From Berberis thunbergii (Eukaryota > Streptophyta > Magnoliopsida > Ranunculales > Berberidaceae): a stretch of DNA of 64,000 nt. The translations under genes and the position numbers were made by a program. Positions 22,770 to 35,215 of this stretch are shown one piece after another; the stretch's first letter is position 1, and the number at the start of each line of letters is the position of its first letter. The notes below the pieces were generated by a model. It did not search any database. It had not been told where the DNA came from and saw only the letters and a list, made by a program, of their open reading frames with translations. Location: assembly GCA_003290165.1 (NCBI GenBank), contig QNQO01000643.1:372001-436000 (forward strand), given 5' to 3'.

Positions 22770-23096
22770 TAGCCACGGTTTTAGGCCCTTGGCCATTATA
22801 ACAACGGTTTATTGGCCGTGGCAAATTAACCAACGGTTTTGAGCCGTGGCCATCTCCGTGTAGCTAATCAAGCCTTTTGGTGTAGTATAGCAATGATTTT
22901 AGGCTCTAGCCACAATTTTGGGCTGTGGCAAATAAACTAATGGTTTTGAACCGTGGCCATCTCAGTGTAGCTAATCAAGCCTTTTGGTGTAGTTACGGTT
23001 TTAGGGTCTAGCCACGGTTTTGGGTCGTGGCAAATAAACTAATGGTTTTGAGCCGTGGCCATCTTCGTGTAGCTAATCAAGCCTTATGATGTAGTG
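22770..23096. repeat. Right subterminal repeats of CACTA-B with triplicated terminus
   Basis: ACGGTTT/GCCGTGGC pairs continue to the end. A terminal unit of about 100 bp ending GTAGCTAATCAAGCC plus TTTTGGTGTAGT occurs three times (ending near 22,889, 22,996 and 23,096). The outermost copy reads CCTTATGATGTAGTG and borders the TTA duplication. Confidence 0.85.
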
Positions 23097-23099
23097 TTA

Positions 23100-23340
23100 A
23101 TCGACTACTATAAACTGACGAACCCTACATTCTCGCTTCACAAGCGAAACAAGTCTTTTGTGTACAAGATCATGTTAAACTGAGTGGCACGTCCCTGTTA
23201 AGATAAAGCCTAGAGAATTTTATGATGTCAATGGAGGGTCTTCTACATCCACTGAAGAAGAAATTGTTGAATCTGACCCCCTTTCCTGTTAGAAGGTTGG
23301 ATAATATGGCTGGTGATGAAGATGTTGTAATAGAGTGTTA
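23100..23340 (+). pseudogene. CACTA-A TNP2-type transposase, C-terminal part displaced by CACTA-B
   Basis: Directly after the TTA duplication the sequence continues the DUF4216 region: IDYYKLT, then after a one-base slip EPYILASQAKQVFCVQDHVK, then after further slips PREFYDVNG and STSTEEEIVES. It joins to ELGFTIVKL at 13,230-13,265. The C-terminus ends near 23,340. Confidence 0.85.
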
Positions 23341-23789
23341 ACAAGTTGGGTCTCCTATGTTCAAAGAGTAAAGTATGAACTTGTCATTCATATTTTAAAG
23401 TATGAGCACATTATCTGCATCTCAACTTGAATGTTATTTTACAATATGCACATTATATGACTGCTACTTATATTTTATTCAATGGATGAATATATGTGAT
23501 TCAATCTATTTGGCTCTAAGGCTGCGATAAATATTATGTTGCTTTCTGAACTTATATTTTTTTCTATGCATGAATATGTGCAATATTGAATGTTATAAAA
23601 GGTTAAAAAAATCTAGAGATGAAGCTTCCAACTCAAAGAGGACAGTTGCATTCTTGAAGATCCACCTTTTCACAACATGCTTCTACTTCACAAGCACTAT
23701 AAAGTCAGGAAAGGTCACAACATGTGTCTCAACTATCTCAAACAGATAGTGTAGTCCCTGAGACTATTACTCCCTCTATCTGATGATCA
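23341..23789. other. Spacer between the two CACTA-A transposase genes
   Basis: AT-rich and non-coding. It contains repeated phrases such as TTAAAGTATGAGC and ATGAATATGTG. No gene is recognised. Confidence 0.4.
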
Positions 23790-25645
23790 ACAAGACCTTG
23801 GTGACCATGATATGAATGAAATGGAACAACAACTAGAGAGAAGTGCGGATGGAAGGCAATCTACAAGGCAAAGGGAAGCAGCTGTACGTATAGGTAATGT
23901 TTGCTAACTTATCGCAAGTGTATAATTTTTTATTTCCAGATATGACATAGTTTGAGCCAATCGAAGTTATTTGTAATATTCATGTTATCTAGCTTATTTA
24001 ACTTTGGTGCTATTGGAATTGCAGTACGACGATATAAGAAACGCAGGGGTACTCATCAATATGATGTCCCAAATCAGACAGAATTGATGGTGGTGAAATG
24101 CAATGCCTTTGGACAGCCTATCGGCAAGACTACGGCAAAAGTATCCTCTGAAATAGGTATTATCACACGGGATGGAAGTAAGGTGCCTCTTTTACCTTGC
24201 AAATGGCCGAAAATTTCACAAAATGTGAAGGAAACTATTTGGAAGATCATATCGGTAATAGTATTGCGAGTTTAATAATTTACGACAGAGCACATTTTTG
24301 CAAAAAGTATATCTATATAACTTAATATAGCTTGATAATTATTGGAATCATACAATTTTGTCACAGGCAAAATTCTCATTCCAAAATTGTACCAAGAAAA
24401 CTAAGGTCTTTGTCTATTTTGAGCAGTGATTTTGTTTAAAATTTGATCATTAGTGTTTTTATATATCGTCATGTGATTATATTATACTCAAAAAACTTGA
24501 TTTTAAAATTTGATAGAGATGGGTCCAAACTAAAGCTAGCGAATGTTGGAAACAATGGAAGCACTATTTGTTCAAGGAATATCATAGGTATGATCGACCA
24601 CTTGAGCAACAATATGAGCACACTGATGATGGGGTGGATAAGGCCCAGTGGCGGAAGCTTGTAGCGTATTGGAGGAGTGAAAATTTTAAGGTGTATATGT
24701 TAAGTATTGTAGTGTTACTAGTACGATAGTTCATATGATTGAAATGAAATGTAACCATGAATTTGTGTTTGCATGCAGAAAGTCAGTGCACAAAATTAAG
24801 CAAATCGCACCCGATTGAAGATGCTTCATCGATGTGGAACCATGTCATTTGCACGTAAATGGGAGGAAGAGGTAGCATTTATTTTTTTCCCAATGATTGC
24901 GATATAAAATGTATGTTATGTGCCATGCAGCTCATATATTACCCGTTAATGCATGAAGATGTAGTAGCTTATGTATATTTTTTTCATGTAATTTGTATTA
25001 TTCCAGAGAGAAAATAACCCAAATGGACAAGAACCACATCGTATGCAAATGTTCAAAGCAACTTACACATTATCTGATGGATTATTCCCTCAGCCTGAAG
25101 CAGCAAGGAGATATGTACGTTATATTCTATGGAATTATATGAATGTACCTAGTTAATGTGTTGTTGAAATGTTGTTAACCATCATGATGTCTATTTGATC
25201 ATTTATGGTTTATGGGTATGCGCATCTTTGTTGATGCAGGAGCAAATAGAACAACTAACACAACCACAAATGGCCTAGAGGGAATGAATAGGGAGGAGGC
25301 GTCACTCCAAAAATGTTCCGCAATGAAGATTGGCAACATCATGAACAAATGAATGCGGTCGTTCAGAGAATGGCGAATGAAGCTAATGCCAAAGTACGTG
25401 AGCTAGAGGAATCACATGAGCGTACTAAGCAAGAGCTGGTTGCAGCTCATGATGCATCTGCACAAGACTCGCAACTACCAAGGAGAAGCTAGCAGCCACT
25501 GAAGCAAATCTGGAAACAACCAAAGCAAATTTGGAGACAATTAATCAGAAGGTAGACTCGTTATCCATTGATATTTAGGCAATTAGATCATTCATGACAA
25601 TCATCCAACCTCTAATGGGATCCGCGATCCAGCCAAGCGGGGTGA
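23790..25645 (+). pseudogene. CACTA-A second gene: Transposase_24 (Ptta/En/Spm) type protein
   Basis: Exon-like blocks read RRYKKRRGTHQYDVPNQTEL, VVKCNAFGQPIGKTTAKVSS, IGIITRDGSKVPLLPCKWPK (24,020-24,260); then KWEEERENNPNGQEPHRMQM and ATYTLSDGLFPQPEAARRY (24,850-25,115); then a coiled-coil tail with NEANAKVRELEESHERTKQE and KLAATEANLETTKANLETIN (25,370-25,560). This is the plant Transposase_24 family, the usual companion of TNP2 in CACTA elements and thought to be the TNPA-like DNA-binding partner. Introns lie between blocks. Several stops and frame changes (for example after TQPQMA) show decay. Confidence 0.85.
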
Positions 25646-26039
25646 GTAATTAAACTTTAACCATATGCACCTAAATACATGAAAATATTCCTATATTGTT
25701 TTTTTCTGTTAAAATTAGGCAAGCTATTTGTTGTTGATACATGAAACTAATCCTATACAGTAATTAAACTTAGAGAAAACATTTTGTCAAATAATGGAAC
25801 TCGCTTACCTTGTAATCTATTTTAGAGAAAACATTTTGTCAAATAAGCACCCTTTTCGATTATAGTAGCTAAAACTAAACCCTTGATATTCCTGCATTCT
25901 TTATGGACTCCCTTTTGGTATTTAAGTTTCATGGCGTAAATGACCCATGACTTTGTTCCCATATGCTTCTACATGCTAAGAAGGTGACTTGTTACATCAG
26001 AGGTCTGGCTTTTGCTAGTTCTATGGTGTCTTTGTCTGG
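25646..26039. other. Spacer with a short direct repeat
   Basis: Non-coding. The phrase TTTAGAGAAAACATTTTGTC followed by AAATAA occurs twice (about 25,770 and 25,823). Confidence 0.5.
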
Positions 26040-26215
26040 TTTATGCTAGTTTTATGCTAATTTGAATGTTGCATGCTTGAATGCTGAAATGTATGTTAAA
26101 TGCTGAATTGTATGCTTGAATGCCTCAAATGTATGCTGAATGCTGCTTGAATGCTAATTTGTATGCTTGGAAAAGGTTGCTTGGAAAAGTAGTAAAAATT
26201 CGTTGAATGCATAGG
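26040..26215. repeat. Minisatellite (ATGCTTGAATGCTGAA units), left copy
   Basis: Short units ATGCTTGAATGCTGAAATGT and variants are repeated eight or more times. The same kind of array recurs at 56,911-57,095. The two arrays bracket the block of captured CDC48-RBOH-ALG6-ABCD1 fragments. Confidence 0.8.
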
Positions 26216-26218
26216 TAA

Positions 26219-28171
<1,953 letters not shown>

Positions 28172-28244
28172 TAGTTTAATTGAGTAATAAGAAAGTATCA
28201 ATTTGGGTTTTTTGTTGTACTGATGCACGATATAATATAATATG

Positions 28245-28427
28245 AACAGACATCCATTCTCCATCACTTCAGCACCCAGAGACGATTACGTGAGCGTTTA
28301 CATTAGAACTATCGGTGACTGGACACGACAACTGAAAATCGTCTTCTCCGAGGTCTACCAGCCTCCCACAGGTGGAAAAAGTGGATTGCTCCGGGCTTAT
28401 TACATGCAAGGAGCTAACAACCCAAAG
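28245..28427 (+). pseudogene. RBOH: Captured exon: respiratory burst oxidase (NADPH oxidase)
   Basis: After acceptor AACAG the frame reads [52 protein letters not shown], then donor GTAAG. HPFSITS is the FAD-binding motif of the NADPH oxidase/ferric reductase family, and the surrounding sequence matches plant RBOH. Only this FAD-domain exon is present; the transmembrane haem region and the NADPH-binding end are absent. The exon itself is open with both splice sites intact. It lies between CDC48 and ALG6 fragments on the same strand. Confidence 0.92.
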
Positions 28428-29119
28428 TAAGTATATGACAACTTCTATTTCCTTGATCAATTTAGCATTAGTAGCAGTTGGTAGTCAATACATGAACATT
28501 AACTCCATTTCCTAGACAACTCAGTTTTCTCCTATTTAATTGTATGTTATAATAAATTTCTTTCTTTTATGAGACACTTTAAACATTGATTCTCATAAAA
28601 GATTAATAGAGTTTTATTAAGTTAGCTTTAAAAATTGTAGTAGACTTTAATTGTTAGATACCTGGATTCAGTAGCAGTGCATCTTCACTGTTTGAGCTAT
28701 GTATCCAAAATTGAATGAATTTCAAATTTTTTATATAGTAAACTTCTTATGAGGTGGACAGTATTGTTGTCGGACATTCTTATCTTTTTCCCGGCTGCAA
28801 TCTATTTCCTCATCACCTATTATGCTAAGCTTGACAACAGTCACAAGGAAGATATGGCATGGCATCTTACCATCATTTTGCTCAACCCATGCCTGATACT
28901 AATTGACCATGGCCATTTTCAGGTGCAATTCTAGTTCTTTTATTTTATCTGGTTGTAATTTTTTTAGTTGAATCCTAAGCATATGTCCAGTGCCAATTCT
29001 TATTTTTTGTTAGTACAACTGCATCAGCTTGGGCCTTACCCTTGGAGCAATTGCTGCAATCTTCTCCAAGAATGACTTGGTTGCTTGCTTCCTTTTCAGT
29101 CTTGCATTGAATCATAAAC

Positions 29120-29500
29120 AGGTACTCACTGAGATGCTAAAATAAACACTTAGGGGGTGTCTGTTTGAGTTAGATGGCTAACCTTAAAAAAATGCACCAA
29201 ATGGAGCATTCAGACTGTAACAGTTGATTTTTCAAATATCCTGATATAATCTCTGATTCATAAACAGGTATGATATCTCACTGAGATGCCTAACCTTAAA
29301 AAATGCACCAAATGGAGCATTCAGACTGTAACGATTGATTTTTCAAATATCCTGATATAATCTCTTAATCATAAATAGGTATGATATCTCACTGAGATGC
29401 TAAAATAAACACTTAGGGGGGTGTCTGTTTGAGTTAGATGTCTAACCTTAAAAAAATGCACCAAATGGAGCATTCAGACTGTAACGATTGATTTTTTAAA
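29120..29500. repeat. Tandem triplication in the ALG6 intron
   Basis: A unit of roughly 100-150 bp containing TCTCACTGAGATGC, CTAACCTTAAAAAAATGCAC and TGGAGCATTCAGACTGTAAC is present three times with variable length. The first copy begins at the exon 2 splice donor, so CAGGTAC/CAGGTAT donor-like sites are repeated as well. Confidence 0.85.
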
Positions 29501-32142
29501 TTAGCTTTTGAACTGGAGATAGTGCATGTTATTAGTGTATATGCACCCCAAGTGGGTTTGGACGAGGAGACTAAGAAGGATTTTTGGGACTCTTTAGAGG
29601 AGTTAGTTCTTGGAATTCCCTCTTCCGATAGGGTTTTCCTAGGCGGGGATTTGAATGGTCATGTCGGTAAGGATAGAGTTGGGCATGAGAGGGTACATGG
29701 AGGTCAAGGCTTTGGGGATCGAAACACTGCGGGGATTTCTATTTTAGATTTTGCTTTAGCTCAGGATTTTGGGATCGTAAATACTTTTTATAAGAAGAAG
29801 GAAGATCACTTGGTGACCTTTGCGAGTGGGCATAATAGAAGTCAAATTGATTATTTTCTTGTGAAGAGACACGATTTAGGTAGGTGTAAAAATTGTAAGG
29901 TTATACCAGCAGAGTGTCTGACATCCCAACATAGGCTGTTAGTTCTCGATTTTTGTCTTAAGAGTAGGGGTCGTATTGCTATAGAACATGTTAGACCGAA
30001 AATTAAATGGTGGACCTTACAGGGAGATGTGTGCCAAAGATTTCGAAAGAGAATTTTGGGTGGCCAATCAGTTTCAGAGGGTGGGGATAATCTAGAACCA
30101 AAGGATAGGACTGGTAGCGCGGATTTTTTTGAGCATCTGGCAAACCGAATAAGAAGATGTGCGAAGGAAGAGTTAGGACAGACCAAAAGAAGAGGTTTCT
30201 ATGATAAGGAGACATGGTGGTGGAACGTGGATGTGCAACAAACGATTGCGGAAAAGAAAAGATGCTTTAAGGCGTGGCAAAAAGATAGGTGCCTAGAGTC
30301 TTATGAGCTTTATAAGCAGGCTAAGAAGTTGAGTAGTAGAGCAGTAGGGGAAGCTAAGAAGAGAGCATATGATGCTCTTTATAATAGGCTAGGTACGAAG
30401 GAAGGGGAGAAGGATATTTTCAAGATAGCGAAGGCTAGAAAACGAAAAACTAGGGACTTGAGTCATGTTAAGTGTGTTAAGCATGATGATGGAAGAGTCT
30501 TAATGCATGATAAAGCTATTTTAGATAGATGGAAGGATTACTTTTGTAACCTACTCAATGGAACACATGTAGGGGAGTTAAACTTGGAGGGGTATGCTTC
30601 ACAGGAAGGGAGAGATCGCGTGTTCCATCGCAGAGTTAGTGCCACAGAAGTGAGAAAAGCTTTAAAAAGATTGAAGACAGGGAAGGCCGTTGGACCGGAT
30701 GATATACCAATTGAAGCATGGAAATGTCTGGGAGAAGTTGGGATTCAATGGCTAACTAAGATCTTTAATAAGATTCTGGAAACTAGAAAAATGCCAGATT
30801 CATGGAGGCATAGCATTGTGGTACCAATTTATAAGAACAAAGGGGATATCCAGAATTGCTCGAACTATAGAGGGATAAAGCTAATGAGTCATACGATGAA
30901 ACTTTGGGAGAGGGTTATAGAACAAAGACTTAGGCGTTTAACCACGATTTCGGAGAATCAATTTGGATTTATGCCAGGTAGGTCTACTACGGAGGCCATC
31001 TTCCTGCTTAGGCAAACTGTCGAAAAATATTGAGAGGCACGTAAGAGTTTGCATATGATTTTTATTGATCTGGAGAAAGCATATGATAGGGTCCCCAGGG
31101 AGTTAATTTGGTGAGTGCTTGAAAGGAAGAAAGTGTCTCAATGTTATGTCGATATCATTAAGGATATGTATGAAGGGATTGTAACAAGTGTTCGCTCAGT
31201 AGGTGGGATTTCTAGTGAATTTTCAGTGACAGTAGGACTACATCAAGGGTCGGCGTTAAGTCCATATCTCTTTGCTTTGGTCATGGATGAGTTGACGAGA
31301 CATCTGCAAGAAGATGTACCTTGGTGCATGTTATTTGCAGATGATATTGTCTTGATGGATGAGACTAGTGCAGGCTTAGGTCAGAAACTAGTTAAGTGGC
31401 AGGAGGCTTTAGAGAGTAAAGGTTTTAGAATTAGCCGTTCGAAGATGGAGTATCTAGTGTGCAACTTTGGGTGTGAACCAAGAGAGAGAAGTAATGCAAT
31501 TGAGATCGAAGGTGTCGAGGTCCCGGAGTGTGAGACTTTTCGATACCTAGGGTCTATAATTCAAAAGAATGGGGCTATTGGAGCAGATGTAGACCACATG
31601 ATTAAAGCTGGTTGGTTGAAATGGCGAATGGCGTCAGGAGTATTGTGCGATAGAATGATGCCTGCAAGGCTAAAAGGGAAATGCTATAAGACCATTGTTC
31701 GACCAGCCATGCTATATGGTTCAGAATGTTGGGCTACTATGGGACAACATACGCATAGGATGGCAGTAGCAGAATTGCGTATGTTAAGGTGGATGTGTGG
31801 CAAAACTCGTACGGATAAAATTAGAAATGAAAGAATTAGGAGATACTTAGGTGTAGCGTCCATAGAGAAAAAAATTAGAGAAAGACGTTTAACTTGGTTT
31901 GGTCATGTGCGGAGGAGATCAAGCACGACGCCAATTAGAAAATGTTTAGATTGGCAAGTTAATGGAGGGTGTAGACGGAGGGGACGACCGTTGAAAACTT
32001 GGATGAAGACGGTGAATGACGATATCATTAAGCTTGGATTAGGTGAGGAAATGTGGGAAGATCGCATTGCTTGGAGAACCAAAATTCATGTAGCCGATCC
32101 CGAAAATCTCGGGAATGGGCTTTGATGATGATGATGATGATG
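29500..32142 (+). mobile_element. RTE-clade non-LTR retrotransposon, 5'-truncated
   Basis: One long frame (about 29,504-32,125) is broken by two TGA stops (31,031-31,033 and 31,112-31,114). It encodes the C-terminal part of an EEP endonuclease (VISVYAPQVGLDEETKKDFW, LGGDLNGHVG, GHNRSQIDYFLV), a reverse transcriptase (KAVGPDDIPIEAWKCLG, NYRGIKLMSHTMKLWERVIE, FIDLEKAYDRVPRE, GLHQGSALSPYLFALVMDEL, CMLFADDIVLMDE) and the RTE C-terminal region (RLTWFGHVRRRSS). There is no RNase H, and the 3' end is a TGATGATGATGATG repeat, both typical of the RTE clade. It lacks about the first hundred residues of the endonuclease, so it was dead on arrival. It sits in the ALG6 intron. Confidence 0.92.
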
Positions 32143-32590
32143 AATCTCAGATTCATACCCCTTTAATTTATATGCATAGAGAACCATTGTCTTGCCAAAT
32201 GGTCTAGTTTTGTTTGTTTGCTTTTATCCTTCTCATAGACTAAGAATTAAGAGATGATCATTGTCCTCCAAGCATGCCTAAATTTAATGAGGTTGGTGAC
32301 TATTGAAAATTCCCGTCTTAAAAAAAACACTATTTTCTGAAGGGAAGGTCAGGTAAGGATTATAACATGGTTGTATTTTCACTTTTGGGTACCCTTGATT
32401 TAAACATGGGTGCATGGCGTCACTGGATCGGATCATGCAGCTATATGGGATTAGTTCCTGACCACCATTGGGGCTTGGTAAAACCTGTGTTTATGTGCTG
32501 TTAAATGATATCAAGGTTCTTCTTCATTATAATCTCCTCTGTTGAGGTCATACTAGTAAGTATACTTAGTTGTATGTTCCACTGCTTCTA
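32143..32590 (+). other. Rest of the ALG6 intron
   Basis: Non-coding DNA between the RTE element and the third ALG6 exon. No other feature is recognised. Confidence 0.5.
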
Positions 32591-32963
32591 TTTGCAGATA
32601 AGTGCATATTTTGCACCTGCGTTTTGCAGCCATCTTTTTTGAAAATGCCTCCGACATAAGAATCCAGTTTTGAGAGTGTTGAAACTAGGCTTGGTGGTAG
32701 TGGGAACCTTTGCTTTTATATGGTGGCCATATCTATATTCAGGGAACATGCAATGTAATGCAAGGGTTCACAAAGCTTGTATACTTCATTTTTTACCAGC
32801 ATGCTGAAGATAATTGCAAATGCCTTTGTAGTTTTCCCCATATGCTTAGACCTTGTTTATGACATGAAACGCTTTTGCGCTTGCCAGAGAACAGTTATGC
32901 AGTATATTTAAAATCCCCCAACGAATTCTTGGTTATATGTTTAGGCCTTTTTTATTGTTGCAG

Positions 32964-33054
32964 ATACTTGACAGGAAAACTAGCCCTTGGATGGCGAATT
33001 CGGTTGACTCAACATCTCCTGCAATACTATTTGAGAAAGAATGCCTTTTACAAG
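32964..33054 (+). pseudogene. ABCD1: Captured exon: peroxisomal ABC transporter ABCD1 (PXA1/COMATOSE), first captured exon
   Basis: After acceptor TTGCAG the frame reads YLTGKLALGWRIRLTQHLLQ then YYLRKNAFYK, with donor GTAGTC. It matches a transmembrane-domain exon of the plant full-size ABCD transporter (PXA1/CTS/PED3), which imports fatty acyl-CoAs into peroxisomes. The next exons of the same gene appear at 47,135 because CACTA-C is inserted in the intron that starts here. Confidence 0.9.
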
Positions 33055-33735
33055 GTAGTCAATTAGTTTCTGAAGTTTCCATTATTTCAATTTTAATTTC
33101 TTTAGAAAAAAAGTTATTGTTGGGAATATCTTACAGTTCATACGTGCTTTTGTTTCTACTGTATGGATTTGTGATACATAACATTATTAGTCATGTTTGC
33201 ATTTCACAATGTTTCACCAAGCCTGTGTAAGCAGTTGACCACCAAGGCTCTCTTCTTTTCGGTAATGGTCCTTAAAGTTCAGATCGTCACTACAAAAAAC
33301 GAAGTCTAAAACGGCACTTTCAAGGCGGCGTTTCAAATGAAGCGTCGGTAAAACATAACCAATAACGGCGTTTAGGATACCAAGCGCCGGTAATAAACTG
33401 AGCCTAAAGCACTGCCGGCGTTTATAATGAAACGCCGGTAAAGAGCGACCTAAACCGGCGTTTTTGGTATGCAGCGCCGGTATATAGATACCAATACTGG
33501 CGTTTATTCACTGAAGCGTCGGTAAAGATAAAAAAAAGAAAATAAATTTGTTTTTTTAAAGCGCCGTATTAGATGTAATTAAGTGCCGGTAAAGATTGAA
33601 CAATATCGGCCATTTTCCAAAAGCGGTGGTACAGAGTAACCCATACCGGCGTTTGGATCAAAGCGCCGGTAATTAAAACCAATACCGGCGCTTTGTATTA
33701 AAAGCTCCGGGCAAGATAAAAAAAACCCTCCACCC

Positions 33736-34704
33736 TAGGGGTTGGCATCCCATCCGGCGATCCCGATCCCGTCCTGTCCTGATTTTTCCAGGTCTTAATG
33801 GGATTGAATAATTTCATCCCGTCCCAATCTAGAATGGAATGGGATGAGATGAAGATTTTCAATCCCGCCAATCCCGTCCCGTCCCGAGCTAATTTTTCAC
33901 TCTGGTATTGATGAGTATTTTCTAGAATACGTCCCTCAACTTTCTACCATTTAAACATTTAGAAATACCTGCAATGCAGGTTTGGTAGCATATTTTTTGC
34001 AGTTACCTATTACATAATTACTACATGAATATTAAACTCTCTCGAAGTTCAATTTGTATCTGATTTTTTTTTCTATTATCTTCCTACTAGATCATCAGAT
34101 GATGGAACATGTCGTATTTGGGATATTAGGAATACATATGCCAGTCCTCGCATTTACATACCAAAGCTTTCAGATGCTATCACTGGTTTGTTTCAAGTTT
34201 ACATAGTGTGTTTTGGTTGGTTGGTTGGCTGGGGTTTTTGGAATTTGGTAACTGAAATCTTAACTTGTAATTAACTGCAGGGAAGAGCAATGGTCCCTCA
34301 ACTAGCACCATGCTCTCAACTAGCACTGTTCCCTCAACTAGTACTGATCCACCAAGCCACCAAATATTGTGTTGTGCATATAATGCTAGTGGAACGGTTT
34401 TTGTCACAGGTAGCTCAGATACCTATGCAAGGGTAAAACTGAGTGTTATTCTTTGCGTTGTGTACATTATGTTTGTTTAAACTTGTTCTTCTATACTTAG
34501 CAAATATATTGTTCAAGATTGAAATGCACTGTTGGATGCATATGAGTTTCTTCTTCAAGAACAAGCAATTTGCAGGTGTGGAATGCTTTGAAGTCTAACA
34601 CAGATGAGTACAACCAACCAAATTATGAGATTGATTAAAGAAAATGAAATGCATATCATCAGAGCATGTTTATCTCGTCCCATCCCGTCCCGTGCTCACC
34701 CCTA
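33736..34704. mobile_element. Non-autonomous hAT element carrying a host-gene fragment (hAT-1)
   Basis: The left end is TAGGGGTTGGCATCCCATCC and the right end, read inward, is TAGGGGTGAGCACGGGACGG; subterminal CCCGTCC/GGACGGG repeats follow. The flanking octamers CTCCACCC (33,728-33,735) and CTTCAACC (34,705-34,712) agree at 6 of 8 positions, consistent with an aged 8-bp hAT target duplication. It has no transposase; inside is a BRWD-like fragment. It splits the left subterminal array of CACTA-C. Confidence 0.75.
34090..34640 (+). pseudogene. Captured fragment inside hAT-1: plant BRWD-like WD40/bromodomain protein
   Basis: Exons read SSDDGTCRIWDIRNTYASPR then IYIPKLSDAITG (34,090-34,182); KSNGPSTSTMLSTSTVPSTS, then SHQILCCAYNASGTVFVTGS, SSDTYARVWNA (34,281-34,432 and 34,575-34,637). 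These are WD40 repeats (GTCRIWD, YARVWN) of the plant bromodomain-and-WD-repeat family (BRWD/PHIP-like). The acceptor CTGCAG and the introns are retained. The fragment stops just before the hAT right end. Confidence 0.88.
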
Positions 34705-35215
34705 CTTCAACCCATTCTGCTGATGAAAATAAAATTATGTTTTCTACAACGCCGCTTTAGATTTTACAAGCGCCGGTATTGGTTACCCTTAACCGGCGTT
34801 TGTGTTATGAAGCGCTGGCCGAGATAAAACCCCCGCCATCCTATCGCAAACAAAATTGTGTTTTTTTGAAACGTTGTAGTGGCTGTAAATAAGCACCGGT
34901 CAAAAGCTTACACTACCGGCGCTTCAAAACAACAACGCCGGTTAAGGGTAACCAATACCGGTGCATTATTTAAGAAGCACCGGTAACGATAAAAACCCGC
35001 TAACCCGTCCCGCTATAAAAATAAAATTTTGGTTTCGAAAACGCCGGTTTAGATGTACAAAGCACCGGTAAAGAGCTAACAAGACCGGCGCTTATTGTAG
35101 AAGCTCCGGGAAAAAGCGAAAAAAACCCGCGAATTAATCCCGCTAATAAAAATAAATTTTTGTTTGGGAAACGCTGTATCAGAGGTTGAAAACGCCGGAT
35201 TAGAGCGATAATATA

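Larger units (their letters stand above)
13269..23096. mobile_element. CACTA-B: non-autonomous gene-carrying CACTA transposon (9.8 kb)
   Basis: The left end is CACTATACCAAAAATACCC at 13,269; the right end, read inward, is CACTACATCATAAGGCTTG from 23,096. TTA flanks both ends (13,266-13,268 and 23,097-23,099), a 3-bp target duplication. Subterminal motifs are of a different family from CACTA-A (CCACGGTT/AACCGTGGC). No transposase is present. It carries antisense fragments of three host genes and a LINE. Removing it rejoins the CACTA-A transposase gene in the DUF4216 region, which independently confirms the boundaries. Confidence 0.88.
28745..32765 (+). pseudogene. ALG6: Captured fragment: ALG6-type ER glucosyltransferase, interrupted by a LINE
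   Basis: Three exons are visible: 28,749-28,921 (RWTVLLSDILIFFPAAIYFL, WHLTIILLNPCLILIDHGHF), 29,013-29,120 (YNCISLGLTLGAIAAIFSKN, LFSLALNHKQ) and 32,597-32,765 (ISAYFAPAFCSHLF, VLKLGLVVVGTFAFIWWPYL). They match consecutive exons of plant ALG6, the ER membrane alpha-1,3-glucosyltransferase that adds the first glucose to the N-glycan precursor. NPCLILIDHGHFQYN is the family signature. The second intron holds a tandem repeat and an RTE LINE. A stop follows SHLF in the third exon. Both ends of the protein are missing. Confidence 0.92.
33300..35215. repeat. Left subterminal repeats of CACTA-C, split by a hAT element
   Basis: Motifs CCGGCGTTT...GCGCCGGTAA recur about every 30-50 bp at 33,310-33,720 and resume at 34,740-35,215 beyond the hAT insertion. 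Most are opposed pairs flanking an AT-rich spacer. Confidence 0.85.

Noticed and set aside
22841..22996. Inner TIR-like sequences as the true right end of CACTA-B
   Set aside because: They end GTAGTA and GTAGTT and no TTA follows. Only 23,096 gives TTA on both sides and restores the transposase frame.
29522..32125. Two separate host genes with endonuclease and RT-like domains
   Set aside because: Both parts lie in one frame separated only by two TGA codons and form a single RTE retrotransposon.
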